51,591 nt of DNA. It comes from Candidatus Cloacimonadota bacterium. GTDB taxonomy: Bacteria; Cloacimonadota; Cloacimonadia; Cloacimonadales; JAFGVF01. A program made the position numbers and the translations under genes. The stretch is from NCBI GenBank assembly GCA_016838885.1, contig JAEKNW010000220.1:1-51591 (forward strand), read 5' to 3'. The notes below the pieces were generated by a model, which was not told the origin of the DNA, made no database searches, and saw only the letters and a list, made by a program, of their open reading frames with translations. Below, piece after piece: positions 18,051 to 27,588 of the stretch (its first letter is position 1; each line of letters starts with the position of its first letter).

Positions 18051-19211
18051 CTACTTTATTCGGGTTAAAACTAAACAGATAAATTCCTTATCCATTCTAA
18101 TCAGATAGATTAGACTGGTATTTGGACCACTTAACTTGAACTTACTGATAACTTGATTAGGCCTTTCAGGAAATCCTCTTACTTTCACAACTAATTTACC
18201 TATTTGATTTTCTTTTAGATATTTTTTTAGAGTTTTAACACTGTAATGGAAATATTCAATAACTTCATAGCCCTTTAAAAACTCTGAGTTAATCTTACTA
18301 TCAGATGTCAAAATTGACAGATGTTTATTTATAAGACTAGCCTCCACTTCATAAGCTAAATCTTGAACTAAACCACTTCTGATAATCGCAGGATCTGGGT
18401 CATAAACAAACTTCTTTATCGAAGATACTTGAACAGATTGATAGTTTTGAGTAAAGACAGTTTGTGGTAGTATAACCACTTTTCTGTTAATATTCGGTGT
18501 AGCAAAACTCCCTGTACAAAGAAGTATTTCTTTTAAAACACCATCTTCGGAGATGAATTCCCAAGTATGAGGTTCAGCTACACTAGCATTTAGATAATCA
18601 AAGACGGGGGAGAGCTTGATAACAACGTTTTGGAACTGGTGAATAATCTTTATGAGTTCATCAAAATTTGGAGAAATATCCTCAGCTTGAATAACCCTTC
18701 TCTCCTCAGGTCTCCTATCCGGATCAATAAAGACAGCTTCAACCTCTTCATTGAAATCTTCAGCTTTCATGTTCCGAAAGATTATAGTATCGAGTCTATT
18801 AATCTGACAATTATAACGACTACAAAGAAGGGCTGTATTAGACAAATCAACAGCATAAACTAAGCTTTTGTTTTTGGCAATATTTATAAGATCAATCCCA
18901 TTACCACAACATAAATCAGCAAGAACATTAACATGCTTGAATAGTTTAGCATGATATTCTGCCACTTGTGAAGAACTTGATTGCTCAACCCCTTTTGTTG
19001 TAAAAAGGTAATTCTCAGCATCTTTTATTCTTTCCTTAGCATTTTTCCGTAACCTTTCCAAAGTAAGAAGTTCAGCTACAGGATCCTCAGAATATTTATC
19101 TTTTAAGAATTTAATTTGATTTATTTCCCTAATATTTCTGTGGGCAATATCTTGATAAAACTCTTCAGCCTTACTACTTTGAAGGAAATCATACAGTCGT
19201 ATAATATTCAT
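18051..19211 (-). CDS. Class I SAM methyltransferase with THUMP-like C-terminus
   Basis: The 386-residue protein has a helical N-terminus, a SAM-binding motif LADLCCGNGIDL (residues 97-108), an acidic strand end VYAVDLS (about 118-124), a catalytic-type loop FIDPDRRPEERR (161-172), and a C-terminal part resembling the THUMP-like domain found in Bacteroidota homologues. The DPDRR loop replaces the DPPY/NPPY of N-methyltransferases. An RNA substrate is probable but not established. It is divergent from the next gene, with about 80 bp between the two starts. Confidence 0.75.
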   Translation of the reverse strand: MNIIRLYDFLQSSKAEEFYQDIAHRNIREINQIKFLKDKYSEDPVAELLTLERLRKNAKERIKDAENYLFTTKGVEQSSSSQVAEYHAKLFKHVNVLADLCCGNGIDLINIAKNKSLVYAVDLSNTALLCSRYNCQINRLDTIIFRNMKAEDFNEEVEAVFIDPDRRPEERRVIQAEDISPNFDELIKIIHQFQNVVIKLSPVFDYLNASVAEPHTWEFISEDGVLKEILLCTGSFATPNINRKVVILPQTVFTQNYQSVQVSSIKKFVYDPDPAIIRSGLVQDLAYEVEASLINKHLSILTSDSKINSEFLKGYEVIEYFHYSVKTLKKYLKENQIGKLVVKVRGFPERPNQVISKFKLSGPNTSLIYLIRMDKEFICLVLTRIK

Positions 19212-19293
19212 TTTATAATCCTATTTTTTTTTAGATTTGACAATATTCAACTAGTTTTGATTATTGCTTAATCTGTTATTAGGAGAAATAATT

Positions 19294-20094
19294 ATGAAAT
19301 ATGATATTGTCAAAGATAAAATTGCTTTTTTTATTGCATTAATTCCTGCATTAAGGAAAGTATTCTATAAGATGCTTACCTGCTTGATTTTAAGGCAGCA
19401 GTATGTTTTTAGATTAATTGGTGATTTGTTCCCGAATAAAAATGAAAAATTGAAAATGTATGATGCCGGTGGAGGTTATCTGCAATATACAGATTATGTT
19501 CTTTCTAATTACTCAAAGTCTAATGTTTTCGCTGTTGATATCAAAGATAACTATATAGAAGACTATTATTCTTATATTAGAGGAAGTGAAAAAGAATCAA
19601 GATTTAATCATCATTGTGCTGATCTGCAAGATTTCACTCCTAATCAAGATTTTGATTTAATTATTGCTATTGACATCTTAGAACATATAGAAAATGATAG
19701 GGCTGTCTTAAAAAACTTTTTTAAGGTTCTTAATCCCGAGGGTAAATTAATAATCTCTACCCCAAGCACTTTCGATGAAGCTGCAGCTTTCACCGAAGAA
19801 CATGTAAGACCTGGGTATGACCTTGCTGATTTGCTTGAAAAATTAGAAACTAGTGGATTCACTATAGATAAAGCTAAATATACTTACGGCAAATATGGAG
19901 CTTATTACTGGAAGTTAGCTATGAAAACTCCTTTGCTAATGTTACAAAAAAGCAATGCTTTCTTCTTGATTCTGCCACTATTTTATTTGATCACTTTCCC
20001 AATTTTTCATATCTTGATGAAGATTGATCAAAAGATGAATAATCCCATTGGTAATGGCTTATTAGTTGTTGCATCAAAAAGAAGAGGTAAATAA
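19294..20094 (+). CDS. SAM-dependent methyltransferase, possibly membrane-associated
   Basis: The protein contains a methyltransferase core: MYDAGGGYLQYT as motif I, VFAVDIKD as motif II, and DLIIAIDILEHIEND followed by LNPEGKLIISTPS, typical of Methyltransf_11/25 folds. Hydrophobic segments near the N-terminus and at about residues 220-245 suggest membrane contact. The reading frame is open from TTG at 19264, but I chose ATG 19294 because AGGAG (19281-19285) precedes it by eight bases; this gives 266 residues. The stop overlaps the next start (TAATG). The substrate is unknown, with lipids, quinones or glycans possible. Confidence 0.72.
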   Translation: MKYDIVKDKIAFFIALIPALRKVFYKMLTCLILRQQYVFRLIGDLFPNKNEKLKMYDAGGGYLQYTDYVLSNYSKSNVFAVDIKDNYIEDYYSYIRGSEKESRFNHHCADLQDFTPNQDFDLIIAIDILEHIENDRAVLKNFFKVLNPEGKLIISTPSTFDEAAAFTEEHVRPGYDLADLLEKLETSGFTIDKAKYTYGKYGAYYWKLAMKTPLLMLQKSNAFFLILPLFYLITFPIFHILMKIDQKMNNPIGNGLLVVASKRRGK

Positions 20095-21215
20095 TGCATA
20101 TCATAATAACTGAACTAGATAAACAACAATCAAAAACCCAAGAGTTTCCTGAACTTAACTTAAAAGTTACTTCACGCTCTGGCTTACACCCAACTGAAAT
20201 AAATCTCTTGAATCAAAAGATTAAAACAGAAGATATGAAACATACTCTCTTTATTAATAATAGAACAGGCGTGTTACCAATATTTTTCTCAAACACTTAT
20301 GCTGATGCTTCTATAAATGTTTTGAACATTGACTTTCATCACTTTAAGAAGGTAGAAGATAATGCTAAGCTCAATAATGCAAAATTTAATAATATGTGTG
20401 CTTCTAATTACCTTCCTGAAACTAAACTAACTCAGATCTTTCTGCAAATTGATAACACAACTTATAGTAAAGAGTATTATCAAGATATCTTTATTCAACA
20501 TTATAAACTCTTAACTAAAAAAGGGAAAATTTTCATCTCTAGCGATAAACGAATTCAATGGTTTGAGGATTTCTTGAGAGTGTTTAATATAAGCTATACA
20601 TTGGAGAAATTCAATAAACATGAATTTGTCTTGATTTTACGCAAAACAGTGGATTTCCCTGAAAGTATTAGTTATAATGATTCTTTCCAGTTATCCTTAC
20701 CAGATAAGCCTGTGATTGACTTCTTTTCCTTACCCGGAGTCTTCGCCCATCACCGTATTGACGAAGGTGCCTTGGCCCTAATTGACACTGTTAAAGTCTA
20801 TCAAAATGATGTTCTCCTTGATATGGGATGCGGAATTGGAACTGTTGGTATTGCATTAGCAAAATATTATCAGCCTAAACAAGTTATTTTCCTTGATTCA
20901 AATGCAAGAGCTTTAGATTGTGCTAAGATAAATGCTCATGATAACCATCTTGAGAATTGTCTCTTTTTCCTAACAGATGAAGGTTTAAAAGCAAAAAAAG
21001 CTACTATATTTGTTGGTAATCCCCCTTATTTTTCTAACTTTAGAATTGCAGATCTTTTCATCGACAATGCATATTCTAATCTAGCTCAAGGCGGAACAGC
21101 ATATATAGTAGCAAAGAATATTAAGCATATTCATAAAGCTATGCTTAAGGTATTTAATAATGCCATCATAACCTCACGAAGAGGTTATAATGTCATTACT
21201 TCAGTTAAATATTAA
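20094..21215 (+). CDS. RsmC/RlmG-like rRNA methyltransferase (MTS domain)
   Basis: The 373-residue protein has two Rossmann-type halves as in RsmC and RlmG. The N-terminal half is a degenerate methyltransferase. The C-terminal half carries LLDMGCGIGTVG (about 241-252) and the catalytic NPPY (309-312), which marks guanine-N2 or adenine-N6 methyltransferases. RsmC modifies 16S G1207 and RlmG 23S G1835; which applies here is not resolvable. It starts one base into the stop of the preceding gene. Its stop is two bases from that of the convergent birA-like gene. Confidence 0.78.
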   Translation: MHIIITELDKQQSKTQEFPELNLKVTSRSGLHPTEINLLNQKIKTEDMKHTLFINNRTGVLPIFFSNTYADASINVLNIDFHHFKKVEDNAKLNNAKFNNMCASNYLPETKLTQIFLQIDNTTYSKEYYQDIFIQHYKLLTKKGKIFISSDKRIQWFEDFLRVFNISYTLEKFNKHEFVLILRKTVDFPESISYNDSFQLSLPDKPVIDFFSLPGVFAHHRIDEGALALIDTVKVYQNDVLLDMGCGIGTVGIALAKYYQPKQVIFLDSNARALDCAKINAHDNHLENCLFFLTDEGLKAKKATIFVGNPPYFSNFRIADLFIDNAYSNLAQGGTAYIVAKNIKHIHKAMLKVFNNAIITSRRGYNVITSVKY

Positions 21216-21217
21216 AG

Positions 21218-22201
21218 TTATGAGATAATGAAATCTCCATATCTGATATAAAGGTCTTTATCATAATCATCTGAAGAGAAGATTAACTTACCCTTATCTG
21301 TAATACCTCTAACATAACCTTTGTGGATTATGCCATCGATATCAATCTGGACGTGTTTGTTTAAGATATCAAGATATTGTACCCAACGATCTAAGTTCTC
21401 ATTAATCTCTTTGTTCTTGAACTTTAGATATTCATCATTGAAGGTATTTAAGAATTCTGAAATTATATCATTTCTATTGAAATCAGTATCTGCAATTGCA
21501 TTCAAAGAGGTAAGACCTTTTTCAGCAATACTTTTTTGTTCTTTAGCACTTAAATTGATATAAGCACCTAAACCTAATACAGTTTTGCCAACTCCGTCCA
21601 TATCTGTGAATGTCTCAGCTAATAGACCTGCAAATTTTTCACCTTTATAGGTAATATTATTTGGCCAAGCTAATTTGAAATCATCTAAACCAGTCATTTT
21701 CTTCATAGTTTCGATGAAACTATAAGCAGCTATCAAGTTAACTAAAGTAACTTTATCTAAGACACATCTTGGATTTAGATAAACAGAAAGATAGATTCCT
21801 TTCCCTTTAATTGATACCCATTCAGTCTCATTGATACCTTTACCTTTTGATTGGTTCTCTGCAATAATTACTGAACCTTCTCTAATTTGGTGTTTGATTA
21901 CCTGACGTGCAATTTCTGAATTAGTTGAATCTAGCTTTTTGTATAAATAGATTTTGTTACCAATTAATTGCTTCTTATCGTTTAACATAATTTCAAATGT
22001 GTAAATTTTGTCTTCAGCATCCATAAATCTATAACCTCTATTAGTTGAGGCTAAGATCTTAACTCCATTGTCTCTCATAAGCTTAACATGTTTTGATACT
22101 GCGTTTCTACTAATTTCTAACTCATCTGCAATTGCTTGTCCAGATATCCATCTGCCACTACTCTCACGGAGTAACTTAAATATTGTTTTTCTGTTGTCCA
22201 T
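21218..22201 (-). CDS. birA: BirA-like bifunctional biotin ligase/repressor with altered active-site motifs
   Basis: The 327-residue protein has a winged helix-turn-helix (about 1-60, SGQAIADELEISRNAVSKHV), a central ligase domain and an SH3-like C-terminus (about 275-327), as in E. coli BirA. ATG 22201 is chosen because AAAGGGAG lies six bases upstream; the frame stays open to 22255. The family loop GRGRRGxxW reads GKGINETEW (120-128) and KWPND reads AWPNN (178-182), while STN (92-94) and the later Lys (K189 in EKFAG) are kept. The fold assignment is sound, but activity may be altered or lost. Confidence 0.8.
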   Translation of the reverse strand: MDNRKTIFKLLRESSGRWISGQAIADELEISRNAVSKHVKLMRDNGVKILASTNRGYRFMDAEDKIYTFEIMLNDKKQLIGNKIYLYKKLDSTNSEIARQVIKHQIREGSVIIAENQSKGKGINETEWVSIKGKGIYLSVYLNPRCVLDKVTLVNLIAAYSFIETMKKMTGLDDFKLAWPNNITYKGEKFAGLLAETFTDMDGVGKTVLGLGAYINLSAKEQKSIAEKGLTSLNAIADTDFNRNDIISEFLNTFNDEYLKFKNKEINENLDRWVQYLDILNKHVQIDIDGIIHKGYVRGITDKGKLIFSSDDYDKDLYIRYGDFIIS

Positions 22202-23144
22202 ATTTTCTCCCTTTAAATTTCTTGATGACATTACAAATTTAAGTAAAGCCGTCATTTATGTCAATATATTTTAATTTTAGGTAATACTTTTATTCATTAT
22301 CGTAACTGGACAAATGCCTAAATATAGGTATTTTTTACACTTTTAAGTTTTTTTTATTTGTTAACAAATTTAACAAAATTATTACCATTTTTTACATTCA
22401 TATATATTAATAATCGATAATCTTTTTTTAACAAATTTTATTTTGTTACATTAGAAAATTAATGAGTTGATTGAAAAATTACTATTGTTTAATGGGGTTT
22501 AGTTAATAATTATATAAGTAAAATATTGATATATAGAAATTAAGATAATTTAGTAACCATAGATATTTTTAATCTGCTATTCTGTGAGTGTTATTTAATA
22601 AGGACGAATATCAGGTAATTATTGGGATGGACATTATTCTAGATCAATGTTCCTATCGTTAATAGTAGCTTTTTTGGCTTAATTGTATTATTTGCACAGC
22701 AGATAATTATATTATTTAAGATATATAAGCATCACATTTTTATCTATTATCAAAAGACATGACACTTGTTAACATTATATACAGTTGTCTAATTAAGTAA
22801 TTATAACAAAAGATGCTCAATATCATATTACTATTGCCATCTAGACAGCATATTTGAAGATAGTTAAACCCGAATGGTGCAGTAGAGCTTTAGGGAAGAG
22901 TGCAGATTCTTCTAGCTAAACTCTTCACTCATTACTCTTCGCTCATTACTCTTCGCTCATTACTCTTCACTCATTACTCTTCACTCATTACTCTTCGCTC
23001 ATTACTCTTCACTCATTACTCTTCACTCATTACTCTTCACTCATTACTCTCCTCTAATAAAGCCATATTTTATTCATTTAAGAAAAATATTGACAAATAA
23101 ACCATTTAATCCATCTTAAAAAAAAGTGAAAAAGAGAAGGTAAA
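22202..23144. other. Long AT-rich non-coding region with 14-bp minisatellite
   Basis: This 943-bp gap separates the birA-like gene (minus) from the PPDK-like gene (plus). I see no convincing gene. A 66-codon frame at 22900-23100 is simply the minisatellite read through. The part nearest birA has several TTAACAAA/TTTGTTA words (for example TTGTTAAC at 22358-22365). TTGACA at 23090-23095 may be a -35 box for the downstream gene, but no good -10 lies at 16-18 bases. No known RNA family was recognised. Confidence 0.6.
22921..23050. repeat. 14-bp minisatellite, copy B (nine units)
   Basis: Nine full tandem units of CTCTTCRCTCATTA run from 22921 to 23046, with a further CTCT. The seventh base of successive units is A, G, G, A, A, G, A, A, A, so there are only two unit types. 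The unit is the reverse complement of the array at the end of recF (2463-2519). The array ends about 95 bp before the start codon at 23145. Confidence 0.97.
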
Positions 23145-26108
23145 ATGGATTTAAAACAGTTAAATTATCACTATAATAAATTTAAATTTGGTGAAGATAA
23201 CTTCCATTATTTAATGAAAAGAAGAGTCAAAGATATTTTAATGGTATCTTCATTCTATGATGCTTATATTTTTGAACAGGATGGAAGATTATCTGAACAG
23301 ATATTTGGTGAATATAAACACTTAAACCTTACAACAATCCCTCGCATAACATCAGTTCCGACTAAGGAAGAAGCCCTTAAAAAGATCTCAATTCACAACT
23401 ATGATTTGGTTATTACAATGATGAGAGTAGGGGAGACTATCCCCTTTGAGCTATCATCTGCCATTAAGAAGCTTTCTCCTGATACTCCGGTTCTTTTACT
23501 ATTGAATAATACTGGAGATATTAACCTGATTCAAAAATTCCCTGAAAAGATGGTCTATATCGATAATGTTTTCTATTGGAATGGTGATAGCAAACTTTTC
23601 TTGGCAATGATAAAATATGTTGAAGATCGTTGGAATTGCGATTTTGATACTACTGTTGGACTTGTTAGAGTAATTCTTTTAGTGGAAGACTCGATTAACT
23701 TCTATTCTTCATATTTACCTCTCTTATACGCTGAGATTATGAAACAAACCCAGCTTCTGATTGATACTGAGATGAATGATATGAATAAGAGATTACGAAT
23801 GAGGGCCAGACCAAAAGTCTTGCTAGCAAACAATTATGAAGATGCTATAGAAATTTATTCTAAGTATAAAGAGTTTATTGTTTGTTTGATTTCTGACATC
23901 GATTTTCCTAAGTTAAATGATGATTATCTTGGAGCAGGTTTAAAACTTTTAAATGAAATTCGTCATTTGAATGCTGACCTTCCTATTTTAATGCAATCTG
24001 CTAATCAAGACTATCAAAAAGAAGTTCTCAAGAAGAATGCTAGTTTCATCAGAAAACATGATAGGAATTTAATGAAAGATTTGAAAGTTTTCATTAAAAC
24101 AAATCTAGGATATGGCGATTTTGTCTTTAAAGATGAAAAGAATAATATCTATGGTAAAGCCAATACCCTTAAAGAGTTTGAAAAGATTTTAGCTGAGATA
24201 CCGGATTTTAGTCTATTATATCACTCTCGTAGAAATCATTTTTCTTCTTGGTTAATTGCCCATGGTGAGTTCTTGGTTGCAAAAAAAATCAGACCTATAA
24301 GCACCAGCGAATTTTCATCAATAGATGATCTAAGAAACTTTCTCTTAAATACTTTCAAAGAGGTTAAATCTCTACGTGCCCGTGGTAAAATTATCAATTT
24401 TGATAATGCTGAGTTTAATTTAGAAGATCAAATTGTTAAAATTGCAGAAGGTTCATTAGGGGGAAAGGGGAGAGGTCTTGCCTTTATGAATTCATTACTT
24501 AATTCTATGGAATTTGATGAAAGCTACCCTGAGGTTAATATCTCAATACCGGCAACATGTATTATAGGTACTAATGAATTTGATAACTTTATTGATCTGA
24601 ACAATATAACTCCAGAGATTTCAGAAAAGAGTGATGAAGATATAGAAAGGTATTTTCTACAATGCAAAATATCAAAAGAGTTAGAAGATAGACTGTATCA
24701 CTTGATCTTAGAATTAAAAAATCCCTTAGCTGTAAGATCTTCAAGCTTATTAGAAGATTCTCAAGCTCAGCCTTTTGCAGGTATTTATTCAACCTATATG
24801 TTACCAAATATTTCTGAAGATATTGATGAAAGGTATGACGATTTAAAAAACGCTATCAAACTCGTTTATTCCTCAATTTTTGTGAAAAAAGCTCGAGATT
24901 ATATTGAAAATGTTAATTATATGATTGCTGAGGAAAAAATGGCTATCATTATTCAAGAAGTTACAGGTTCAAGGTTTGGAAACTATTATTTTCCGAACTT
25001 TTCAGGAGTTGCTCAATCTTTTAATTTCTACCCAACTTCAGATTTAAATAACTCAGATGGGATTGCTACAATCGCTGTAGGCATGGGAAAATCTGTTGTT
25101 GAAGGAGAAAACACCTATCGCTTCTGTCCTAAATATCCAAAAAAAGAGTTATTATCAGGTGAATACTTGGTTGGTAATTCTCAAAGAGACTTCTATGCTA
25201 TTGATTTAGAGGATAAAGAATATGATCTTCTAAGTGGGGAAGATGTCTGTTTAAAAAAAGTTAATGTGAGAAATCCCATGATTAAAGAAGCTTTAAAGGA
25301 TTTAGTTTCTTATTGGGATTATAATAGCAAAGCTTTCATATCAGGGATGTTTGGTGAAGGGATGCCTGTAGTTACATTTGAAAACATAGTCAAATATAAC
25401 AAATTTCCATTAGCTAATATCCTAGAAGATATTTTATCAATTGGAGAAGTTGCTATGGGAGTTCCAGTTGAGATTGAATTTGCCGTCAATTTACAACCAA
25501 ATATCCAAAAAATAAAGAAGCCTACATTTTATATCCTACAAATTCGCCCTTTATCTATAAATGCTGAAGATGTAGTCATTGATGCCCATGAAGCAGAACC
25601 TAAGGATTGTCTTATCTTTTCAAATTTCTCAATGGGAAATGGCATAGTAGATGATTTGACTTATATTGTCTATGTTAAACCTCATGTCTTTGATAATACT
25701 AAAACAATTGAAATAATGAATGAAATAGATGCAGTAAATCGAGAAATGTTGCAGAAAGATATTCATTATATTCTTATAGGTCCCGGACGATGGGGCTCGC
25801 GAGATAGATTCTTAGGGATTCCTACCGCATTTAGCAATATCTCAATGGCTAAGGTGATTGTTGAAGTTGGATTAGAAAACTTTAGAGTCGATCCTTCCCA
25901 AGGAACTCATTTCTTCCATAATATTCTTTCAATGAATATTGGATATGTCTCTGTTCCTTATGGAGTTAATAATAATATTCTAAACTGGGAGAAATTAGAT
26001 AAGATCGAAGTTGTTGAAGAAACTAAATACATCAAAGTAGTTAAAACTGAGAAAGCAATGATAGCTAAAATGGATGGAAAAAGAGGACTCTGTTATGTCC
26101 GAATTTAA
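23145..26108 (+). CDS. Receiver-like plus PPDK N-terminal (PEP/pyruvate-binding) domain protein
   Basis: The 987-residue protein has two receiver-like alpha/beta segments (about 28-145 and 173-335; the second starts VRVILLVEDS) followed by a pyruvate phosphate dikinase N-terminal nucleotide-binding domain (about 430-810), seen in GSLGGKGRG (about 436-444), NPLAVRSSSLLEDSQAQPFA (526-545) and YILQIRP. The phosphohistidine swivelling domain and the PEP-binding barrel of true PPDK/PEP synthase are not seen. Instead a 180-residue C-terminal region with GPGRWGSRDRF follows. Similar proteins occur in Bacteroidota. Its reaction is unknown. RBS GAGAAGG lies just before the ATG. Confidence 0.75.
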   Translation: MDLKQLNYHYNKFKFGEDNFHYLMKRRVKDILMVSSFYDAYIFEQDGRLSEQIFGEYKHLNLTTIPRITSVPTKEEALKKISIHNYDLVITMMRVGETIPFELSSAIKKLSPDTPVLLLLNNTGDINLIQKFPEKMVYIDNVFYWNGDSKLFLAMIKYVEDRWNCDFDTTVGLVRVILLVEDSINFYSSYLPLLYAEIMKQTQLLIDTEMNDMNKRLRMRARPKVLLANNYEDAIEIYSKYKEFIVCLISDIDFPKLNDDYLGAGLKLLNEIRHLNADLPILMQSANQDYQKEVLKKNASFIRKHDRNLMKDLKVFIKTNLGYGDFVFKDEKNNIYGKANTLKEFEKILAEIPDFSLLYHSRRNHFSSWLIAHGEFLVAKKIRPISTSEFSSIDDLRNFLLNTFKEVKSLRARGKIINFDNAEFNLEDQIVKIAEGSLGGKGRGLAFMNSLLNSMEFDESYPEVNISIPATCIIGTNEFDNFIDLNNITPEISEKSDEDIERYFLQCKISKELEDRLYHLILELKNPLAVRSSSLLEDSQAQPFAGIYSTYMLPNISEDIDERYDDLKNAIKLVYSSIFVKKARDYIENVNYMIAEEKMAIIIQEVTGSRFGNYYFPNFSGVAQSFNFYPTSDLNNSDGIATIAVGMGKSVVEGENTYRFCPKYPKKELLSGEYLVGNSQRDFYAIDLEDKEYDLLSGEDVCLKKVNVRNPMIKEALKDLVSYWDYNSKAFISGMFGEGMPVVTFENIVKYNKFPLANILEDILSIGEVAMGVPVEIEFAVNLQPNIQKIKKPTFYILQIRPLSINAEDVVIDAHEAEPKDCLIFSNFSMGNGIVDDLTYIVYVKPHVFDNTKTIEIMNEIDAVNREMLQKDIHYILIGPGRWGSRDRFLGIPTAFSNISMAKVIVEVGLENFRVDPSQGTHFFHNILSMNIGYVSVPYGVNNNILNWEKLDKIEVVEETKYIKVVKTEKAMIAKMDGKRGLCYVRI

Positions 26109-26239
26109 TATTTTTTATATAAAACATTTTCAGGGGAGAATATTTGGTTTTAAACAAACAAAACCATAAGACATATTATGTAAACTTACATATAGATCAA
26201 GCTATATTCAACCCTAATAATAAGATACGGAGATAGATA

Positions 26240-27121
26240 ATGTTCAAAAGTATGACTGGTTATGGAAAGCATAACTTCACAAGTGATATATATGATATAG
26301 AAGTTGAGATTAAATCTTTAAATTCTAAGTACTTTGATTTTAGATTTTTTTCAGGTCGAGAGTATTCTTACATAGAATCATTTGTAAGCAAATTAATAAA
26401 AGAGACTATAAGTCGTGGAAGCATAGAATGCAGGATTAACATTACAGATCTAAGCGAACCACTATTAAAAATTAATGAAGGTAAATTAAAGGCTATTTGG
26501 GAAGCTGTGCAACGTGCCAAGCTTATTTTAAATTCAGATGGAGATATATCATTAGATAGAATCCTCATGTATCAAGGTATTTTAGAGATGAAATCTCAGA
26601 CAGGAAATGAAGAAGTATTACTTGATTCAGTCAAAGAAGCCATAATTAAAGCATTAGAGGAGCATCAGAAGATGGCTATCAATGAGGGGAAGATCATGTT
26701 AGATTTCTTCACATCTTCCCTATCCAAAATGCGGGCTGCAACGGAAGCGGTTAAAGAGATTATACCAGGTTATAAAGATCAGATATACAACAAGATAGTA
26801 GATAATATTAAAGAAATGCTTAAAACTGAAATTAGTGATGATATCCTTAGAAGAATAGTTATTGAGACAGCATTTTATGTTGATCGAAATGATGTGAATG
26901 AGGAGGTGATTAGATTACTTGATCATATAAACAAGTGTGAGAAATTATTAACCTCGGAAGACGATAATGTAGGTAAATCTTTTAATTTTATTATTCAAGA
27001 GATGCATCGAGAAGCTAATACTTTAGGATCTAAATTTAGCATTCCTGAGACATTTGACTATATTCTTACTATAAAAGAAGAAATAGATAAGTGTAAGGAG
27101 ATGATTTTAAATGTCCAGTAG
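26240..27121 (+). CDS. yicC: YicC family endoribonuclease
   Basis: The 293-residue protein starts with the family hallmark FKSMTGYGK and ends with the conserved helical part holding EMHREANTLGSK (about 254-265). YicC-family proteins have been described as endoribonucleases that take part in RNA turnover. The length is normal. It overlaps the next gene by 11 bases, and rnr follows, so RNA decay genes are grouped. RBS CGGAG precedes the ATG by about seven bases. Confidence 0.92.
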   Translation: MFKSMTGYGKHNFTSDIYDIEVEIKSLNSKYFDFRFFSGREYSYIESFVSKLIKETISRGSIECRINITDLSEPLLKINEGKLKAIWEAVQRAKLILNSDGDISLDRILMYQGILEMKSQTGNEEVLLDSVKEAIIKALEEHQKMAINEGKIMLDFFTSSLSKMRAATEAVKEIIPGYKDQIYNKIVDNIKEMLKTEISDDILRRIVIETAFYVDRNDVNEEVIRLLDHINKCEKLLTSEDDNVGKSFNFIIQEMHREANTLGSKFSIPETFDYILTIKEEIDKCKEMILNVQ

Positions 27122-27587
27122 TAAATTAACAAGCGAAAAGAAAGAAAAGAAAGATGTTGTGCATTTTGAATGGACCTCATTTCCCTTTAAAGATAGGCCC
27201 CAGACCTCTGCCCTATTGACAGTCTTTCTCATATTCTTTTCATTTTTATTACGTTATTTTGTTGAGCATGCTTTCTTGCTATCAACTATGTGGTTTTGGA
27301 TTTTTATGACCTTGATATTTCTTAGTATCAGTTCATATTTTATTCCTTCAAAATATACTTTTTATAATAATAGACTAGTAGCAAAGTACCTGTTTTTTAA
27401 AGTAGAGAGACCATATAAAGATTTTGGTTGCTTTTATTCAGATAAATTAGGAGTTATGCTAAGTACATTTAAAACTCCACGTCGATTAGATCCATTTCGT
27501 GGGATGTCTGTAAGATATTCTAAAACCCAGCTCGAGAAAGAAGAGCTACTTAAATTTTTGGAACAAAAAATAGGAAAGAGATTTTAA
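27111..27587 (+). CDS. Small membrane protein of unknown function
   Basis: This 158-residue protein has a charged N-terminus (1-30), two adjacent hydrophobic segments (about 32-50 and 55-77) forming a membrane hairpin, and a basic cytosolic part of about 80 residues with PRRLDPFRGMSVRYSK. That part resembles, only loosely, the PH-like domain of small bPH-type membrane proteins. It starts inside the end of yicC (11-base overlap) and ends one base before the rnr start codon, so it is translationally coupled to two RNA-decay genes. No function can be assigned. Confidence 0.75.
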   Translation: MSSSKLTSEKKEKKDVVHFEWTSFPFKDRPQTSALLTVFLIFFSFLLRYFVEHAFLLSTMWFWIFMTLIFLSISSYFIPSKYTFYNNRLVAKYLFFKVERPYKDFGCFYSDKLGVMLSTFKTPRRLDPFRGMSVRYSKTQLEKEELLKFLEQKIGKRF

Positions 27588-27588
27588 T

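Noticed and set aside
19264-19293. Upstream TTG start for the 19294 methyltransferase
   Set aside because: The added ten residues would include the AGGAG ribosome site that serves ATG 19294.
22358-22376. BirA operator (TTGTTAAC with inverted TTAACAA)
   Set aside because: Half-sites are four bases apart, not the 15-16 known for BirA, and the region is so AT-rich that chance matches are expected.
22921-23050. CRISPR or DnaA-type iteron origin
   Set aside because: Units are directly adjacent 14-mers without spacers and contain no DnaA-box-like word.
22900-23100. 66-codon reading frame with repeated Leu/Phe/Thr/His pattern
   Set aside because: It is only the 14-bp minisatellite read in one frame and has no ribosome site.
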